The notes below the pieces were generated by a model. It ran no database searches. It had not been told where the DNA came from and saw nothing but the letters and a program-made list of their open reading frames with translations. From Martelella lutilitoris (GTDB taxonomy: Bacteria; Pseudomonadota; Alphaproteobacteria; Rhizobiales; Rhizobiaceae), in assembly GCF_005924265.1 (NCBI RefSeq), contig NZ_VCLB01000010.1, positions 179,179 to 243,178 of the forward strand: 64,000 nucleotides of DNA, read 5' to 3'. Made by a program: the position numbers and the translations under genes. Each line of letters opens with the position of its first letter. Position 1 is the first letter of the stretch. Shown piece after piece: positions 45,633-53,769 of the stretch.

Positions 45633-47825
45633 TCAGACCCCGGTCTCTTCGTTTGGGTGCGCAGACGAAAGTGGCCGGATGATGATCATGCGGCCTTCTG
45701 CCGTCCGGCTGTCAGTGACGGCATAGCCTTCGCTCCGGAGCAGCGGCGCGGCCCGACGGACGAGCGTGCCGAGCGTTGCCGCTGTCGATGGCCATACCCG
45801 CATGTTCTTGATCGCCGGCGCTGCATGCTCGTTGAGAACTTCCAGGAGATGCGTGGCTGTCCCGCTGAAGCCGGTCGCACGATGCCGCTTGATGATGCGG
45901 ATCAGCTCGCTGCCGAAAGGATCGTTCTCAAGCGCGACCTTGGCGGCATCGGTCCTGCTTAGACGATAGGCTTCCAGGAACTGGCCTGGCTCCCAGCCAA
46001 AAGCCGGAGAGCAAGCCTCGATCCACTCGGCGAAGTCGGCCATGCGTGGCGGGTTTGCGAGCTTGACCGATGCCCGGCGACTCAGTCCCTCCGAGACGGC
46101 ATCGAGCAGCGCGCCCAAGAGGTATGGTCGCATCCGCTCCAGCTCTTCCTTCAGGTGCCGTTCTGTTTGCCGCTCTTCTTCCGGGATGCGGGGCAGATGA
46201 ATGGCAATGGCACGGTCGGAAAGGTCGGCACGTCCTGTCAGGTCCGGAATGCCGTTCAGAATGACCGGGCGCTGCGCTTCAAGCACGATCTGCTCGTTGT
46301 CGGTATGCAGTGCACGGGTCGCAAAGCCACCACCTGTCGAAAGCCTGCAGAGCGAATCCGAGAACCAGTTGGCGACGCTCGACATGTTGTCGAAGGCAAG
46401 CACATGGCCGTTCTTGGCGGCAATGACCAGGTCGCGCTCGTCCTTCGAGACGGTGCGCTTTTTGCCGATCTCGGCATCGATCAGGTTGGCAAGCAGGTCG
46501 GTGACCGAACTCTTGCCGCTGCCCTGCTCGCCGCTGACGCAGAGAAGCGGGTAGGGACCTTCCGGGCGAAGCGCTGCAACCAGCCAAGCGGTGACCAGCA
46601 TTAGATCCTGCTCGCTACCAACATTGATGAACGGCTTCAGGTCTCTGTAGCCGGCGCCCCTCTGTGGTTCGGGCAGCGCGCGCGCGGAAGCCGAGCGCAG
46701 GAACTTCACATGCGGAAATTGGCCGACCGTCCAGCGCCCCTTCGTTACCCGTACTGCCCGCCAGTCCTGATCGCAGAGATCGAGGAAGTAATCTCCATCA
46801 TGGGAGCCGACACGCCTGAAGGTCGGGTAGCATGCTCCGCTCTGAGCTTTTGCCTCCATGATCCTGATCGTGTCATCAAGCGCCGAGCTTCCAAGGGCTT
46901 CGCCGGTCTTCTCGTAGTAGACGCCGGCGACATAGGATTTGAAGAAGCGATGCCTGACAGGCCAGTGCTCGAAGTGATCGCCGGTCGGATAAGTCACGTG
47001 ACTTTCGCGATCCGGATCATGCCAGAACTCGATCTCGCCCGGCAGGAAATCAAAGGCAGAGGGCTTCTTCTTGCGTTGCTTCTTTAGTTCAGCCGCGCCC
47101 TCCGCTTCACCATCGTCAGCATCGCTGACAGCGGCCGACACGCCCGCTTCGCCGGACGCCGGAATCAGCGCCTGCAACTGGACATCTGTCCAGCCTTCGG
47201 CGAAGGCATCGGCGGCATCGAAGCCAGCAGGCAATCCCTGCGACAGACGTATGACCGAGACCGACGCGGCACCTGCCTGCGTCAGGCATTGCACAACGGC
47301 CTCTGCATAGGCTGCACCGGGTTCATCTGCATCGGGCCAGATGATGACGCGGCGGCCGGAGAGCGGAGACCAGTCAGCCTTGCGGGCGCTCTTCGAGCCA
47401 TTCGGTGAAGTCGTGACAAAGAAGCCGGGAAGCATTGCCGCTGCCGCATCTGCGGCCTTCTCACCCTCGGTAATGATGACAGCGACATCAGGGTCCGCCT
47501 CAAGCCTGTCGAGTCGGTAGAGCGGCCGCGGTTCGGGAAGGCCCTTCCAGCGCCACCCATTGGCACTGGTCTGCTCGTCCCTGCCATAGCTCAGCGGCAG
47601 GAACTGCTTTCCCTCGTTCGTATCGAAACGGCAGGCGATGAACAGCAGCTTTCCAGAAGCGTTCCGGTAGCACCAGCGTTGCGACGGCGTACCGAGCCGT
47701 GAGTGCCGGACTGGCGGCGGTTCTGCATTATCTGGAACCGGAGCGACTGCCGTCCAGCCAGAGGCGGGAGTAGTAACTGCCGAATTAGCGTTATGCTCAA
47801 CGGGCGCGAAGGGATCATTCCGCAT
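45633..47825 (-). CDS. Toprim-containing primase/helicase-like protein of a mobile element
   Basis: 730 residues from the ATG at 47825, with GGAGG ten bases upstream and an 11-base overlap with the preceding gene. The N-terminal half has a Toprim-like domain: VAVIITEGEKAADAAAAML near residues 115-135 and RRVIIWPDADEPGAAYA near 160-176. A linker with KKQRKKKP follows. The C-terminal half is a P-loop ATPase: Walker A GEQGSGKSS near 433, Walker B-like VLAFDNMSSV near 475, and later sensor-like LNGIPDLTGRADLSDRAIAIHLP. This matches primase/helicase proteins of phage satellites, prophages and plasmids. It would replicate the element. Confidence 0.82.
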   Translation of the reverse strand: MRNDPFAPVEHNANSAVTTPASGWTAVAPVPDNAEPPPVRHSRLGTPSQRWCYRNASGKLLFIACRFDTNEGKQFLPLSYGRDEQTSANGWRWKGLPEPRPLYRLDRLEADPDVAVIITEGEKAADAAAAMLPGFFVTTSPNGSKSARKADWSPLSGRRVIIWPDADEPGAAYAEAVVQCLTQAGAASVSVIRLSQGLPAGFDAADAFAEGWTDVQLQALIPASGEAGVSAAVSDADDGEAEGAAELKKQRKKKPSAFDFLPGEIEFWHDPDRESHVTYPTGDHFEHWPVRHRFFKSYVAGVYYEKTGEALGSSALDDTIRIMEAKAQSGACYPTFRRVGSHDGDYFLDLCDQDWRAVRVTKGRWTVGQFPHVKFLRSASARALPEPQRGAGYRDLKPFINVGSEQDLMLVTAWLVAALRPEGPYPLLCVSGEQGSGKSSVTDLLANLIDAEIGKKRTVSKDERDLVIAAKNGHVLAFDNMSSVANWFSDSLCRLSTGGGFATRALHTDNEQIVLEAQRPVILNGIPDLTGRADLSDRAIAIHLPRIPEEERQTERHLKEELERMRPYLLGALLDAVSEGLSRRASVKLANPPRMADFAEWIEACSPAFGWEPGQFLEAYRLSRTDAAKVALENDPFGSELIRIIKRHRATGFSGTATHLLEVLNEHAAPAIKNMRVWPSTAATLGTLVRRAAPLLRSEGYAVTDSRTAEGRMIIIRPLSSAHPNEETGV

Positions 47826-48123
47826 AGAGCGACACCTCCAGGGCTTCGGCAAGCCGACGTGCGGCTTCGCCCTGATCGTCATTGGTGAACAGATAGGCTG
47901 CAAGCGAGATCAGATCGCGCCCGCGGTCACCGGTGGCAAAATCGGCCCAGCGCCCTGAGAGGACGTTGACGCGGAAACTACCCGGCCTGCGATCGGCCCT
48001 CCTCGGATTACGTGCCGTCCATTCATGCCCAAGCCGCCGGCCGTCCGGCAGCCAGCGGGAAAGAAGAAGCGGCGCATTTGAGAGCGCCGCACGGTTGATA
48101 TGATCGAAAGCGATTTTCCTCAT
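47815..48123 (-). CDS. Small primase-like N-terminal protein of the mobile element
   Basis: 102 residues from the ATG at 48123. The sequence LGHEWTARNPRRADRRPGSFRVNVLSGRWADFATGDRGRDLISLAAYLF is the block that in many phage or plasmid primases forms the N-terminal part, before the Toprim domain. Here it is a separate gene overlapping the larger primase/helicase gene by 11 bases, so the two products probably act together. No zinc-binding cysteines are visible. Confidence 0.72.
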   Translation of the reverse strand: MRKIAFDHINRAALSNAPLLLSRWLPDGRRLGHEWTARNPRRADRRPGSFRVNVLSGRWADFATGDRGRDLISLAAYLFTNDDQGEAARRLAEALEVSLYAE

Positions 48124-48128
48124 GGCCG

Positions 48129-48338
48129 TTAACCCCTCTGGCTTGTCGAGGTGAGGGTGTTGGCGCTGAGCCAGGCTGTGATGTCGCGGCGCTTGTAGCG
48201 CACCGACTTGCCGATCTTGACGAAGGGAGGGCCACCGCCACGCAGGCGCCAGGCCTGCAGGGTGCGGGCTAGCAGTTCGCATGTCAGCGTTTCCGTCATC
48301 AGGAAGTCGGGATCGAGGGAGAGGGGGGATTGCTGCAT
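48129..48338 (-). CDS. AlpA/excisionase-like helix-turn-helix protein
   Basis: 69 residues from the ATG at 48338, which has AGGAG seven bases upstream. LTCELLARTLQAWRLRGGGPPFVKIGKSVRYKRRDITAWLSAN is the MerR-like winged helix-turn-helix of AlpA/excisionase proteins that control phage-satellite and integrative element excision. It ends 5 bases before the small primase gene, forming one operon AlpA - small primase - primase/helicase. Confidence 0.85.
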   Translation of the reverse strand: MQQSPLSLDPDFLMTETLTCELLARTLQAWRLRGGGPPFVKIGKSVRYKRRDITAWLSANTLTSTSQRG

Positions 48339-48467
48339 CTTGCGGCTCCTTGTGATTGGGAGCCGCCAAAATGACGATGGAGCCGAATTGAATCCGCCAG
48401 CCAATAGCAGTTCGGTTTTCCAGATTAGCTGCTAAAGTTTAGCCGGACTGACAAGGCCTAAAGTCGT

Positions 48468-49505
48468 TCACCGGTATTGCGCGAACAGCTGGGCTTCGAC
48501 ATGGGCACAAAGCGCCGCAAAGGCATCGTGCAGGCCGCGCCCCGCAAACGGGATGTCTTGCGGAATTCGGACCTCCCAGCTGGCAAAGTTGGCTGCAACC
48601 GTGTTCGCCCGGTTACGGACATCGGTACCGGGCTCTTCATTCCAGAACACGCTCTCGCAGCCATCGAGGAAATCCATGAAAGTGGCGTTGCTCTGTGTCG
48701 GCGCTGCCCCCGTAATGAAGAGCCAGAGCAGGCCCGCCACATGCATGAAGTAGAGCCTATCGAAACGCGCCGGGGCACCTGCCGGGTTTCTGGTCTCGAA
48801 CTTCAGCCGCTCGCTCTCTTCCTCCAGCGCGCGACACCACTCGGCAATATGACCGATCTGCCGAGGGTCCATCAGTTCATGCAGTCTATAGCTAGGTTTG
48901 AACCGCCAGAGATGTTCGTCCGCCGGCTCTCGTTGGCGTTTGACGAGGCTCTCGTCCTCAATCAGTTGGATGGGAAACGTCTTCTCAGGGACATCCACCA
49001 ACTGCAGCTCCTCAAGCGCAACCTGCAGGTCGAACAGTTTGCTCTGGATGTCAGAGGCCAGCTTCTCGACATCGGCGAACTGGGCCGAAAGGCCGCGGTT
49101 CGCGCTGGCCCCGTCCCTGATACGCTCGACGTTCTCAAACGCAGAAAAGATTGCGACCCGGCAGAACCAGTATGTGCATTCTCCGTGCGCGCTGATGGCA
49201 TTCCGGTGGCCGACGGCCCCCACTAGATGCTCGATTGTCCGCTCATAGCCGAAGGGCTGACGCGGGCACACGTTCTTTTCCCAGTTCGGCGGCAGATATT
49301 CTAGTGTCACATCACGACGAAAGCCGCCGAACAGGCGTGTGCTGAGCGCCAGCAGGCGCTGAGTGCGATCCAGTCGCTCGTAATTTCTCGCGGTGTCGGC
49401 CATATCCTGAAGCGACTGTAGCGTCGATGCGGCATAGTGCTCGTCGGCAGCCACGAGGGCTGTCCATTCGGAGCTGTTCTGCTTCGGGTGAGATTGGTTG
49501 CGCAC
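48468..49505 (-). CDS. Orphan hypothetical protein of the accessory region
   Basis: 345 residues from a GTG at 49505. I do not recognise the family. The chain is soluble, mixed charge and aromatic-rich, with conserved-looking blocks WEKNVCPRQPFGYERTIEHLVG near residue 75, HGECTYWFCRVAIFSAFENVERI near 106, a helical segment near 140-175, and FDRLYFMHVAGLLWLFITGAAPTQSN near 250. The same frame is open upstream to the IS256 end with protein-like content (LELEINPQKLGDV), so the true N-terminus may have been cut off by the insertion. It sits in the cargo position next to the replication module, which would fit a defence or accessory gene, but nothing in the sequence proves that. Confidence 0.6.
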   Translation of the reverse strand: MRNQSHPKQNSSEWTALVAADEHYAASTLQSLQDMADTARNYERLDRTQRLLALSTRLFGGFRRDVTLEYLPPNWEKNVCPRQPFGYERTIEHLVGAVGHRNAISAHGECTYWFCRVAIFSAFENVERIRDGASANRGLSAQFADVEKLASDIQSKLFDLQVALEELQLVDVPEKTFPIQLIEDESLVKRQREPADEHLWRFKPSYRLHELMDPRQIGHIAEWCRALEEESERLKFETRNPAGAPARFDRLYFMHVAGLLWLFITGAAPTQSNATFMDFLDGCESVFWNEEPGTDVRNRANTVAANFASWEVRIPQDIPFAGRGLHDAFAALCAHVEAQLFAQYR

Positions 49506-49590
49506 GATGTTACCGGTGTTCGTAGGATGAGGGACGTCGCCCAGCTTTTGCGGATTGATCTCAAGTTCTAAGCACGAATGACGCCGTTTT

Positions 49591-49617
49591 GATCGTGTCC
49601 CAGCGCGTGGTGTAGCT
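49591..49617. repeat. Left inverted repeat of the IS256 element
   Basis: GATCGTGTCCC AGCG CGTGGTGTAGCT; matches the reverse complement of 50923-50949 at 23 of 27 positions. Confidence 0.8.
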
Positions 49618-49686
49618 GGATTTCGTAGCCACCGGTGACTTCCGGTAGGGTCGGGTTGTCAAAGACCAACCTGAAGGACACCACCG

Positions 49687-50883
49687 ATGACCGACGACAT
49701 GATGAACCTGCGCGCTCTCGTTGAGAAGAGCGCCGATGCCGATTTGCTCCGTGAGATGATCGGCTTTGCCGCCGAGAAGTTGATGGCGCTGGAAGTCGGG
49801 GCGAAGACCGGCGCGGGTTACGGCGAGAAGAATGGCTTTCGCCTTGCCCAGCGCAACGGCTATCGCGACCGAGATTGGGAAACGCGTGCAGGAACCGTCG
49901 AGCTGCGCATTCCGAAGCTTCGCACAGACAGCTATTTCCCGAGCTTCCTCGAACCGCGCCGGATGGCGGAAAAGGCGCTGACGGCGGTGATCCAGGAAGC
50001 CTATATCCAGGGCGTCTCCACCCGATCCGTCGACGATCTGGTGAAGGCCATGGGCATGTCTGGCATCTCCAAGAGCCAGGTCTCCCGGCTCTGCGAGGAG
50101 ATTGATGAGAAAGTGAAGGCCTTCCTTGACAGGCCGATAGAGGGCGAATGGCCCTATCTGTGGATTGATGCCACCTATCTGAAGGTCCGGCGCGGCGGTC
50201 GTATTGTCTCTGTCGCCGTCATCATCGCGGTGGGCGTGAACACCGACGGCCGGCGCGAAGTGCTCGGCATGGAGATCGGAACATCAGAAGCCGAGCCGAT
50301 CTGGACGGAATTCCTCCGCAACCTGACCAGACGCGGGCTGCGGGGCGTAAGGCTCGTCGTCTCCGATGCCCATGAGGGGATCAAGGCCGCCGTGTCGAAG
50401 GTGCTTTGCGCCACCTGGCAGCGCTGCAGGGTCCACTTCATGAGAAACGCATTGGCCCATGCCGGAAAGAGTGGGCGGCGCGTCGTCTCTGCCTTCATTG
50501 CCACCGCGTTTGCACAGGAAACGCCGGAGGCCGCAAGCGCCCAGTGGCGCAGTGTCGCCGACCAGATCAGGCCGAAGGTGCCCAAGCTCGCAACGCTCAT
50601 GGACGGCGCTGAACAGGACGTGCTCGCCTACATGACCTTTCCCAGGCAGCATTGGGCCAAGCTTCACAGCACAAACCCAATCGAACGCCTCAACGGCGAG
50701 ATCAAGCGACGCACTGAAGTCGTTGGCATCTTCCCCAACGACGACGCCATCGTCAGACTGGTCGGTGCCTTGCTTCTGGAGCAAAACGACGAATGGGCCG
50801 TCCAGAGGTCCCGCTACATGACACTTGAGACAATCGCCACGATGAGCGATGATCCGCTCATCAGCCTGCCAGCCGCAAGCTGA
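49687..50883 (+). CDS. IS256-family (mutator-type) transposase
   Basis: 398 residues, a normal length, preceded by AAGGA ahead of the ATG. The DDE triad is visible: D161 in LWIDATY, D227 in [13 protein letters not shown], and E333 in [13 protein letters not shown]. The family signature [16 protein letters not shown] is at 241-256, and the N-terminal DNA-binding part has [32 protein letters not shown]. No frameshift or stop interrupts it, so it is probably active. Confidence 0.96.
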   Translation: MTDDMMNLRALVEKSADADLLREMIGFAAEKLMALEVGAKTGAGYGEKNGFRLAQRNGYRDRDWETRAGTVELRIPKLRTDSYFPSFLEPRRMAEKALTAVIQEAYIQGVSTRSVDDLVKAMGMSGISKSQVSRLCEEIDEKVKAFLDRPIEGEWPYLWIDATYLKVRRGGRIVSVAVIIAVGVNTDGRREVLGMEIGTSEAEPIWTEFLRNLTRRGLRGVRLVVSDAHEGIKAAVSKVLCATWQRCRVHFMRNALAHAGKSGRRVVSAFIATAFAQETPEAASAQWRSVADQIRPKVPKLATLMDGAEQDVLAYMTFPRQHWAKLHSTNPIERLNGEIKRRTEVVGIFPNDDAIVRLVGALLLEQNDEWAVQRSRYMTLETIATMSDDPLISLPAAS

Positions 50884-50922
50884 CACTCATCCGGACCTCC
50901 GGGAGGAAACCGTGGTCGTCTA

Positions 50923-50949
50923 AGCTACACCACGTCACGGGACACGATC
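50923..50949. repeat. Right inverted repeat of the IS256 element
   Basis: AGCTACACCACGTCACGGGA and CACGATC; the inverse counterpart of 49591-49617. Confidence 0.8.
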
Positions 50950-50991
50950 CGGCGTTCTTCAAAATGCTATCTGCACGTCATGTTGGACACG

Positions 50992-51216
50992 TCACGCCAG
51001 CCTGGCCCGCTTGGCGATGAGAGCGGCGGTCGCCGTCTTCCGGTCTTTCAGTTCTTTTGCAAGGCGGGCTTCACGAAGCCGCCGGGTCTTTTCCTCGCGG
51101 GCCAGAGCGAGGAAATCCAGCTCCTCGACGACCGCATTGCGCGCGAAGTATTGCGATTGGGCATTGGCGAAGGCGATCTCCGCCTTCTGGCGAGATTTGC
51201 TGTGTGTCTGTGACAT
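50992..51216 (-). CDS. Small charged hypothetical protein
   Basis: 74 residues from the ATG at 51216 (MSQTHSKSRQK), behind a weak GGAAAAG. Almost entirely helical and highly charged: AEIAFANAQSQYFARNAVVEELDFLALAREEKTRRLREARLAKELKDRK. I do not recognise a named domain, but codon use and composition look genuine. It lies 72 bases downstream of the conserved hairpin that follows a csp gene, on the same strand, so it may be expressed with it. Function unknown. Confidence 0.65.
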   Translation of the reverse strand: MSQTHSKSRQKAEIAFANAQSQYFARNAVVEELDFLALAREEKTRRLREARLAKELKDRKTATAALIAKRARLA

Positions 51217-51287
51217 GATCTTTTCCGAATTGGACGCCGCACCGTAGCGCGGCAACAAAAAAGCCAGGCGGTAAGCTTGACCTTATT

Positions 51288-51342
51288 GGTATCGTGCTCT
51301 CGACAGTGCCAGTACATCCGTGGTCACTGGAGAATGGATACC
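51288..51342 (-). ncRNA. Conserved 3' stem-loop after the second csp gene (copy B)
   Basis: Read on the minus strand, GGTATC pairs GATACC at the base, TCTC pairs GAGA, CAGTG pairs CACTG, then a bulged A and CCA pairing TGG close the nine-base loop CGGATGTAC. It begins 8 bases after the csp stop. The apical 22 bases are identical to copy A at 53009-53055. No U-run follows, so it does not look like a simple terminator. Confidence 0.65.
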
Positions 51343-51350
51343 GGGATGTT

Positions 51351-51560
51351 TCAGGCAGCCTGCAGGTTGCAGGCCGACATCTTGCCCGACTTGCTGTCGC
51401 GCTCGAGGTCGTAGCCGATCTTCTGGCCTTCCACGAGTTCGCGCATTCCGGAGCGTTCTACGGCGGAGATGTGAACAAACGCATCGGCGCCGCCATCGTC
51501 AGGCTGAATGAAGCTGAAGCCCTTCGTCGAATTGAACCATTTAACTGTGCCAGTGGTCAT
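51351..51560 (-). CDS. Cold-shock protein, CspA family (copy 2)
   Basis: 69 residues from the ATG at 51560 (AGGG six bases upstream; an adjacent ATG at 51563 is possible). Single S1-like cold-shock domain with RNP1 KGFSFI (a G-to-S change from the usual KGFGFI) at about 13-18 and RNP2 AFVHIS at 27-32. These proteins bind single-stranded nucleic acid and melt RNA structure. It shares 47 of 69 residues with the copy at 53061-53270. A conserved hairpin follows. Confidence 0.95.
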   Translation of the reverse strand: MTTGTVKWFNSTKGFSFIQPDDGGADAFVHISAVERSGMRELVEGQKIGYDLERDSKSGKMSACNLQAA

Positions 51561-51854
51561 CATGAACCCTTTCATAGCAATAGGAGACCACAACGCCGAA
51601 AGCGCTGCGGATGGTGATAGCGATTTTTGGAAGAAAAGGTTCGTTCAAGTAGCGGTGTCAAACGCACAATAACTAAAGCTTAACAAGCAAATTTCGACCA
51701 TCGATATATGAGGTCTTTTCATCCAGTTGTCAACCTTTAGTTTTATTCCTTCGATTTCCTCGGCATCTGGTTGTGATTCCGGTTGCCCCTTTGCGGCGGA
51801 GAAAACAGGACTGGGACTGGAGGAGGCGCATACCGCTTGAACAGGTCCTTGGCA
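51561..51854. other. AT-rich leader of csp copy 2
   Basis: Nearly 300 bases between csp copy 2 and the stop of the desaturase gene. No gene seen. The part next to csp is AT-rich and long enough for the untranslated leader typical of cold-shock genes. A desaturase terminator is not obvious. Confidence 0.4.
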
Positions 51855-52880
51855 TTACGCGCTTAGGTGGGCCTGCCGGAATGAAACCAGGCGGTTGGTT
51901 GTTTCATCCCACAGCACGAACCTGACACAACGCAGGCTCTCCAAGAGCGTAATCCGTCCCGTGTCGCGCAGTTCCGGGTAATCGCGGAGTACTTCCGGCA
52001 AGCGATAGAACGGCACCTTCGCCGCAAGGTGGTGAACGTGATGGATACCGATATTGCCCGTGATCCATCGCAACGGACGCGGGAGGTCGTAATGCGAGCT
52101 GCCATTGAGGGCCGCATTCTGGAAGTCCCAGTCGCGGCCCTCAGACCAGTGGGTTTCCTCGAACTGATGCTGGATATAGAACAGCCACACCCCGGCCGTC
52201 GCGGCCATCAGCGTGATCGGCAACTGCACCATCAAAAACGAAACCGGCCCCATCAGCCACATCAGCAGGGCAACGGGAATGGCAGCCCCGACGGTAGTGA
52301 CGATGGTCGACGTCCATGGCTCCAGACCTGCCCGCATTAGGCCAAACGGCAATCGGTACTGGCAGATAAACAGCCAAGCGGGACCAAGACCGAACATCAC
52401 GGCTGGATGGCGATAAAGACGATAACGCAGCCGTCCCCAGGAAGATCGGGCATGATATTCCCGGACCGTCAGCGTATCGACATCGCCGATGCCGCGCTTA
52501 TCGAGATTGCCGGTCGTCGCGTGGTGAACCGCGTGGGTCCGGCGCCAGTAATCGTAAGGCGTCAGGGTGAAAACGCCGATGACGCGGCCGGTCCAGTCGT
52601 TGGCGCGCCGGCGGGCGAAGAGCGCGCCATGCCCGCAATCATGCTGCAGGACAAACAGGCGGACAAGGAAACCGGCTGCAGGAACCGTTAGCCACAGCGC
52701 CCACCAGTGTCCGTTCAGGACAGCGAGGGCAAGCAGCACCCACAAAGCGACGAAGGGTAATGCCGTGACGGCGATCTCGATCGTGCTGCGGAGCGGGCTG
52801 GCACGCCGGTAGGGCGCAAGCGACGCGATCCAGGAACGATGGTTCCGTTCGATTTCGGCCTTCGCGGTGTTACTGTTCAA
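51855..52880 (-). CDS. Membrane fatty acid desaturase
   Basis: 341 residues from a TTG at 52880, chosen because AGGAG lies about six bases upstream; an open frame upstream has no site and runs into the csp hairpin. Three histidine boxes bind the di-iron centre: HDCGH at 80-84, HAVHH at 116-120, and HHVHH near 278-283. Hydrophobic helices surround them (about 38-75, 180-235). It would introduce a double bond into membrane acyl chains, a classic response to cold. It is placed between two csp genes on the same strand. Confidence 0.88.
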   Translation of the reverse strand: MNSNTAKAEIERNHRSWIASLAPYRRASPLRSTIEIAVTALPFVALWVLLALAVLNGHWWALWLTVPAAGFLVRLFVLQHDCGHGALFARRRANDWTGRVIGVFTLTPYDYWRRTHAVHHATTGNLDKRGIGDVDTLTVREYHARSSWGRLRYRLYRHPAVMFGLGPAWLFICQYRLPFGLMRAGLEPWTSTIVTTVGAAIPVALLMWLMGPVSFLMVQLPITLMAATAGVWLFYIQHQFEETHWSEGRDWDFQNAALNGSSHYDLPRPLRWITGNIGIHHVHHLAAKVPFYRLPEVLRDYPELRDTGRITLLESLRCVRFVLWDETTNRLVSFRQAHLSA

Positions 52881-53008
52881 GGCTTTCTCCTGGTTCCGGT
52901 CCACGCTTGACCGGGACGCGCGATCATCTGTCGCGAAAGGTTCGCCCCGACCTTCGTAGGAGCGCTCAAAGCAAGAAAGGCCGAGCGCATTGCCCGGCCG
53001 ATCCACTC

Positions 53009-53055
53009 GTCTTGATATTCCGTGCCAGTACATCCGTGGTCACGGAAGCAAAGAC
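53009..53055 (-). ncRNA. Conserved 3' stem-loop after the first csp gene (copy A)
   Basis: Read on the minus strand, GTCTT pairs AAGAC at the base, TTCCGTG pairs CACGGAA, then a bulged A and CCA pairing TGG close the loop CGGATGTAC. It starts 5 bases after the csp stop. Compared with copy B, the second pair of the middle helix is C-G instead of A-T, a compensatory change, while the loop is identical. Confidence 0.65.
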
Positions 53056-53060
53056 AATCC

Positions 53061-53270
53061 TTACGCAGCGCGCAGGTTTTCCGCGGCACTTTTGCCGGAC
53101 CTGCTGTCAGCAACGATGTCAAAGGTCAGCTTCTGGCCTTCGGAGATCGTGCTCATTCCGGAGCGTTCGACAGCGGAAATATGGACGAATACGTCCGCGC
53201 CGCCGCCATCAGCCTCAATGAAGCCGAAACCCTTGGTGCTGTTGAAGAATTTTACTGTGCCAGTGCTCAT
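53061..53270 (-). CDS. Cold-shock protein, CspA family (copy 1)
   Basis: 69 residues with GAAAGGAAAT before the ATG at 53270. Cold-shock domain with RNP1 KGFGFI and RNP2 VFVHIS, aromatic residues F8 and F9 in VKFFNSTKG (copy 2 has WF). Expected role: RNA chaperone under cold or stress. The desaturase gene follows 128 bases beyond the downstream hairpin and may be reached by read-through. Confidence 0.95.
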   Translation of the reverse strand: MSTGTVKFFNSTKGFGFIEADGGGADVFVHISAVERSGMSTISEGQKLTFDIVADSRSGKSAAENLRAA

Positions 53271-53769
53271 GACGATTTCCTTTCAATCAATCAGAGAGAA
53301 TGCCCGGCGGCCTCGATGGACACGACCGAGCGATAAAGTCGAAGTTGAAGGGAAAATCACCAGAGCGTTATGCGCAAAATAAATTTCGTCAAACAAGATC
53401 GATGGACGTCATATGCGCTTCTTTCTTGTTTAAATCAAGGTGTGATTTTAGTTTTTACAAAGAAAAATCGAAGATATAAAAATATGATTATTATAAAAAT
53501 ATTTCCGCTATGACCTGTTATTCGATCGATATCATCGATATATATGGACTTACGGTACGCTAAACCCGGCCTCATAAAAAATGCCTGTAAAAAAGCACTT
53601 CAGGATTTCGCTCACATTGTGAGGCGAAGATGGCGCATCTGCGCAATTGGGGGTGCCTTTCCCAGGCTCACGACGCCAACAGAGCGCGTCCATTTACGCT
53701 GAAGCGGCCGGGGAGCGCTGCCGCCGATCACACCAGACAATTCATCCCAAATCGGAAGGAATCGGCATC
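53271..53769. other. AT-rich divergent region between csp copy 1 and the small-protein cluster
   Basis: About 500 bases without a gene. It must hold the csp copy 1 promoter and a long 5' leader on the minus strand, and the promoter of the 53770 gene on the plus strand. The middle (53440-53560) is strikingly AT-rich for this genome, with overlapping ATCGAT words near 53522-53541. A near-perfect palindrome TTCGCTCACAT/TGTGAGGCGAA is at 53607-53628. Confidence 0.5.

Larger units (their letters stand above)
49591..50949 (+). mobile_element. IS256-family insertion sequence
   Basis: Bounded by inverted repeats of 27 bases: GATCGTGTCCCAGCGCGTGG at 49591 onward and its counterpart ending at 50949, differing at four positions. 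One full transposase gene lies between. Flanking nonamers CGCCGTTTT (left) and CGGCGTTCT (right) agree at 7 of 9 positions, which may be a decayed target duplication or chance. The element looks complete. Confidence 0.85.

Noticed and set aside
52881..53033. 51-codon N-terminal extension of the desaturase
   Set aside because: It would start inside the csp hairpin (ATGTACTGG) with no ribosome site, while AGGAG precedes the TTG at 52880.
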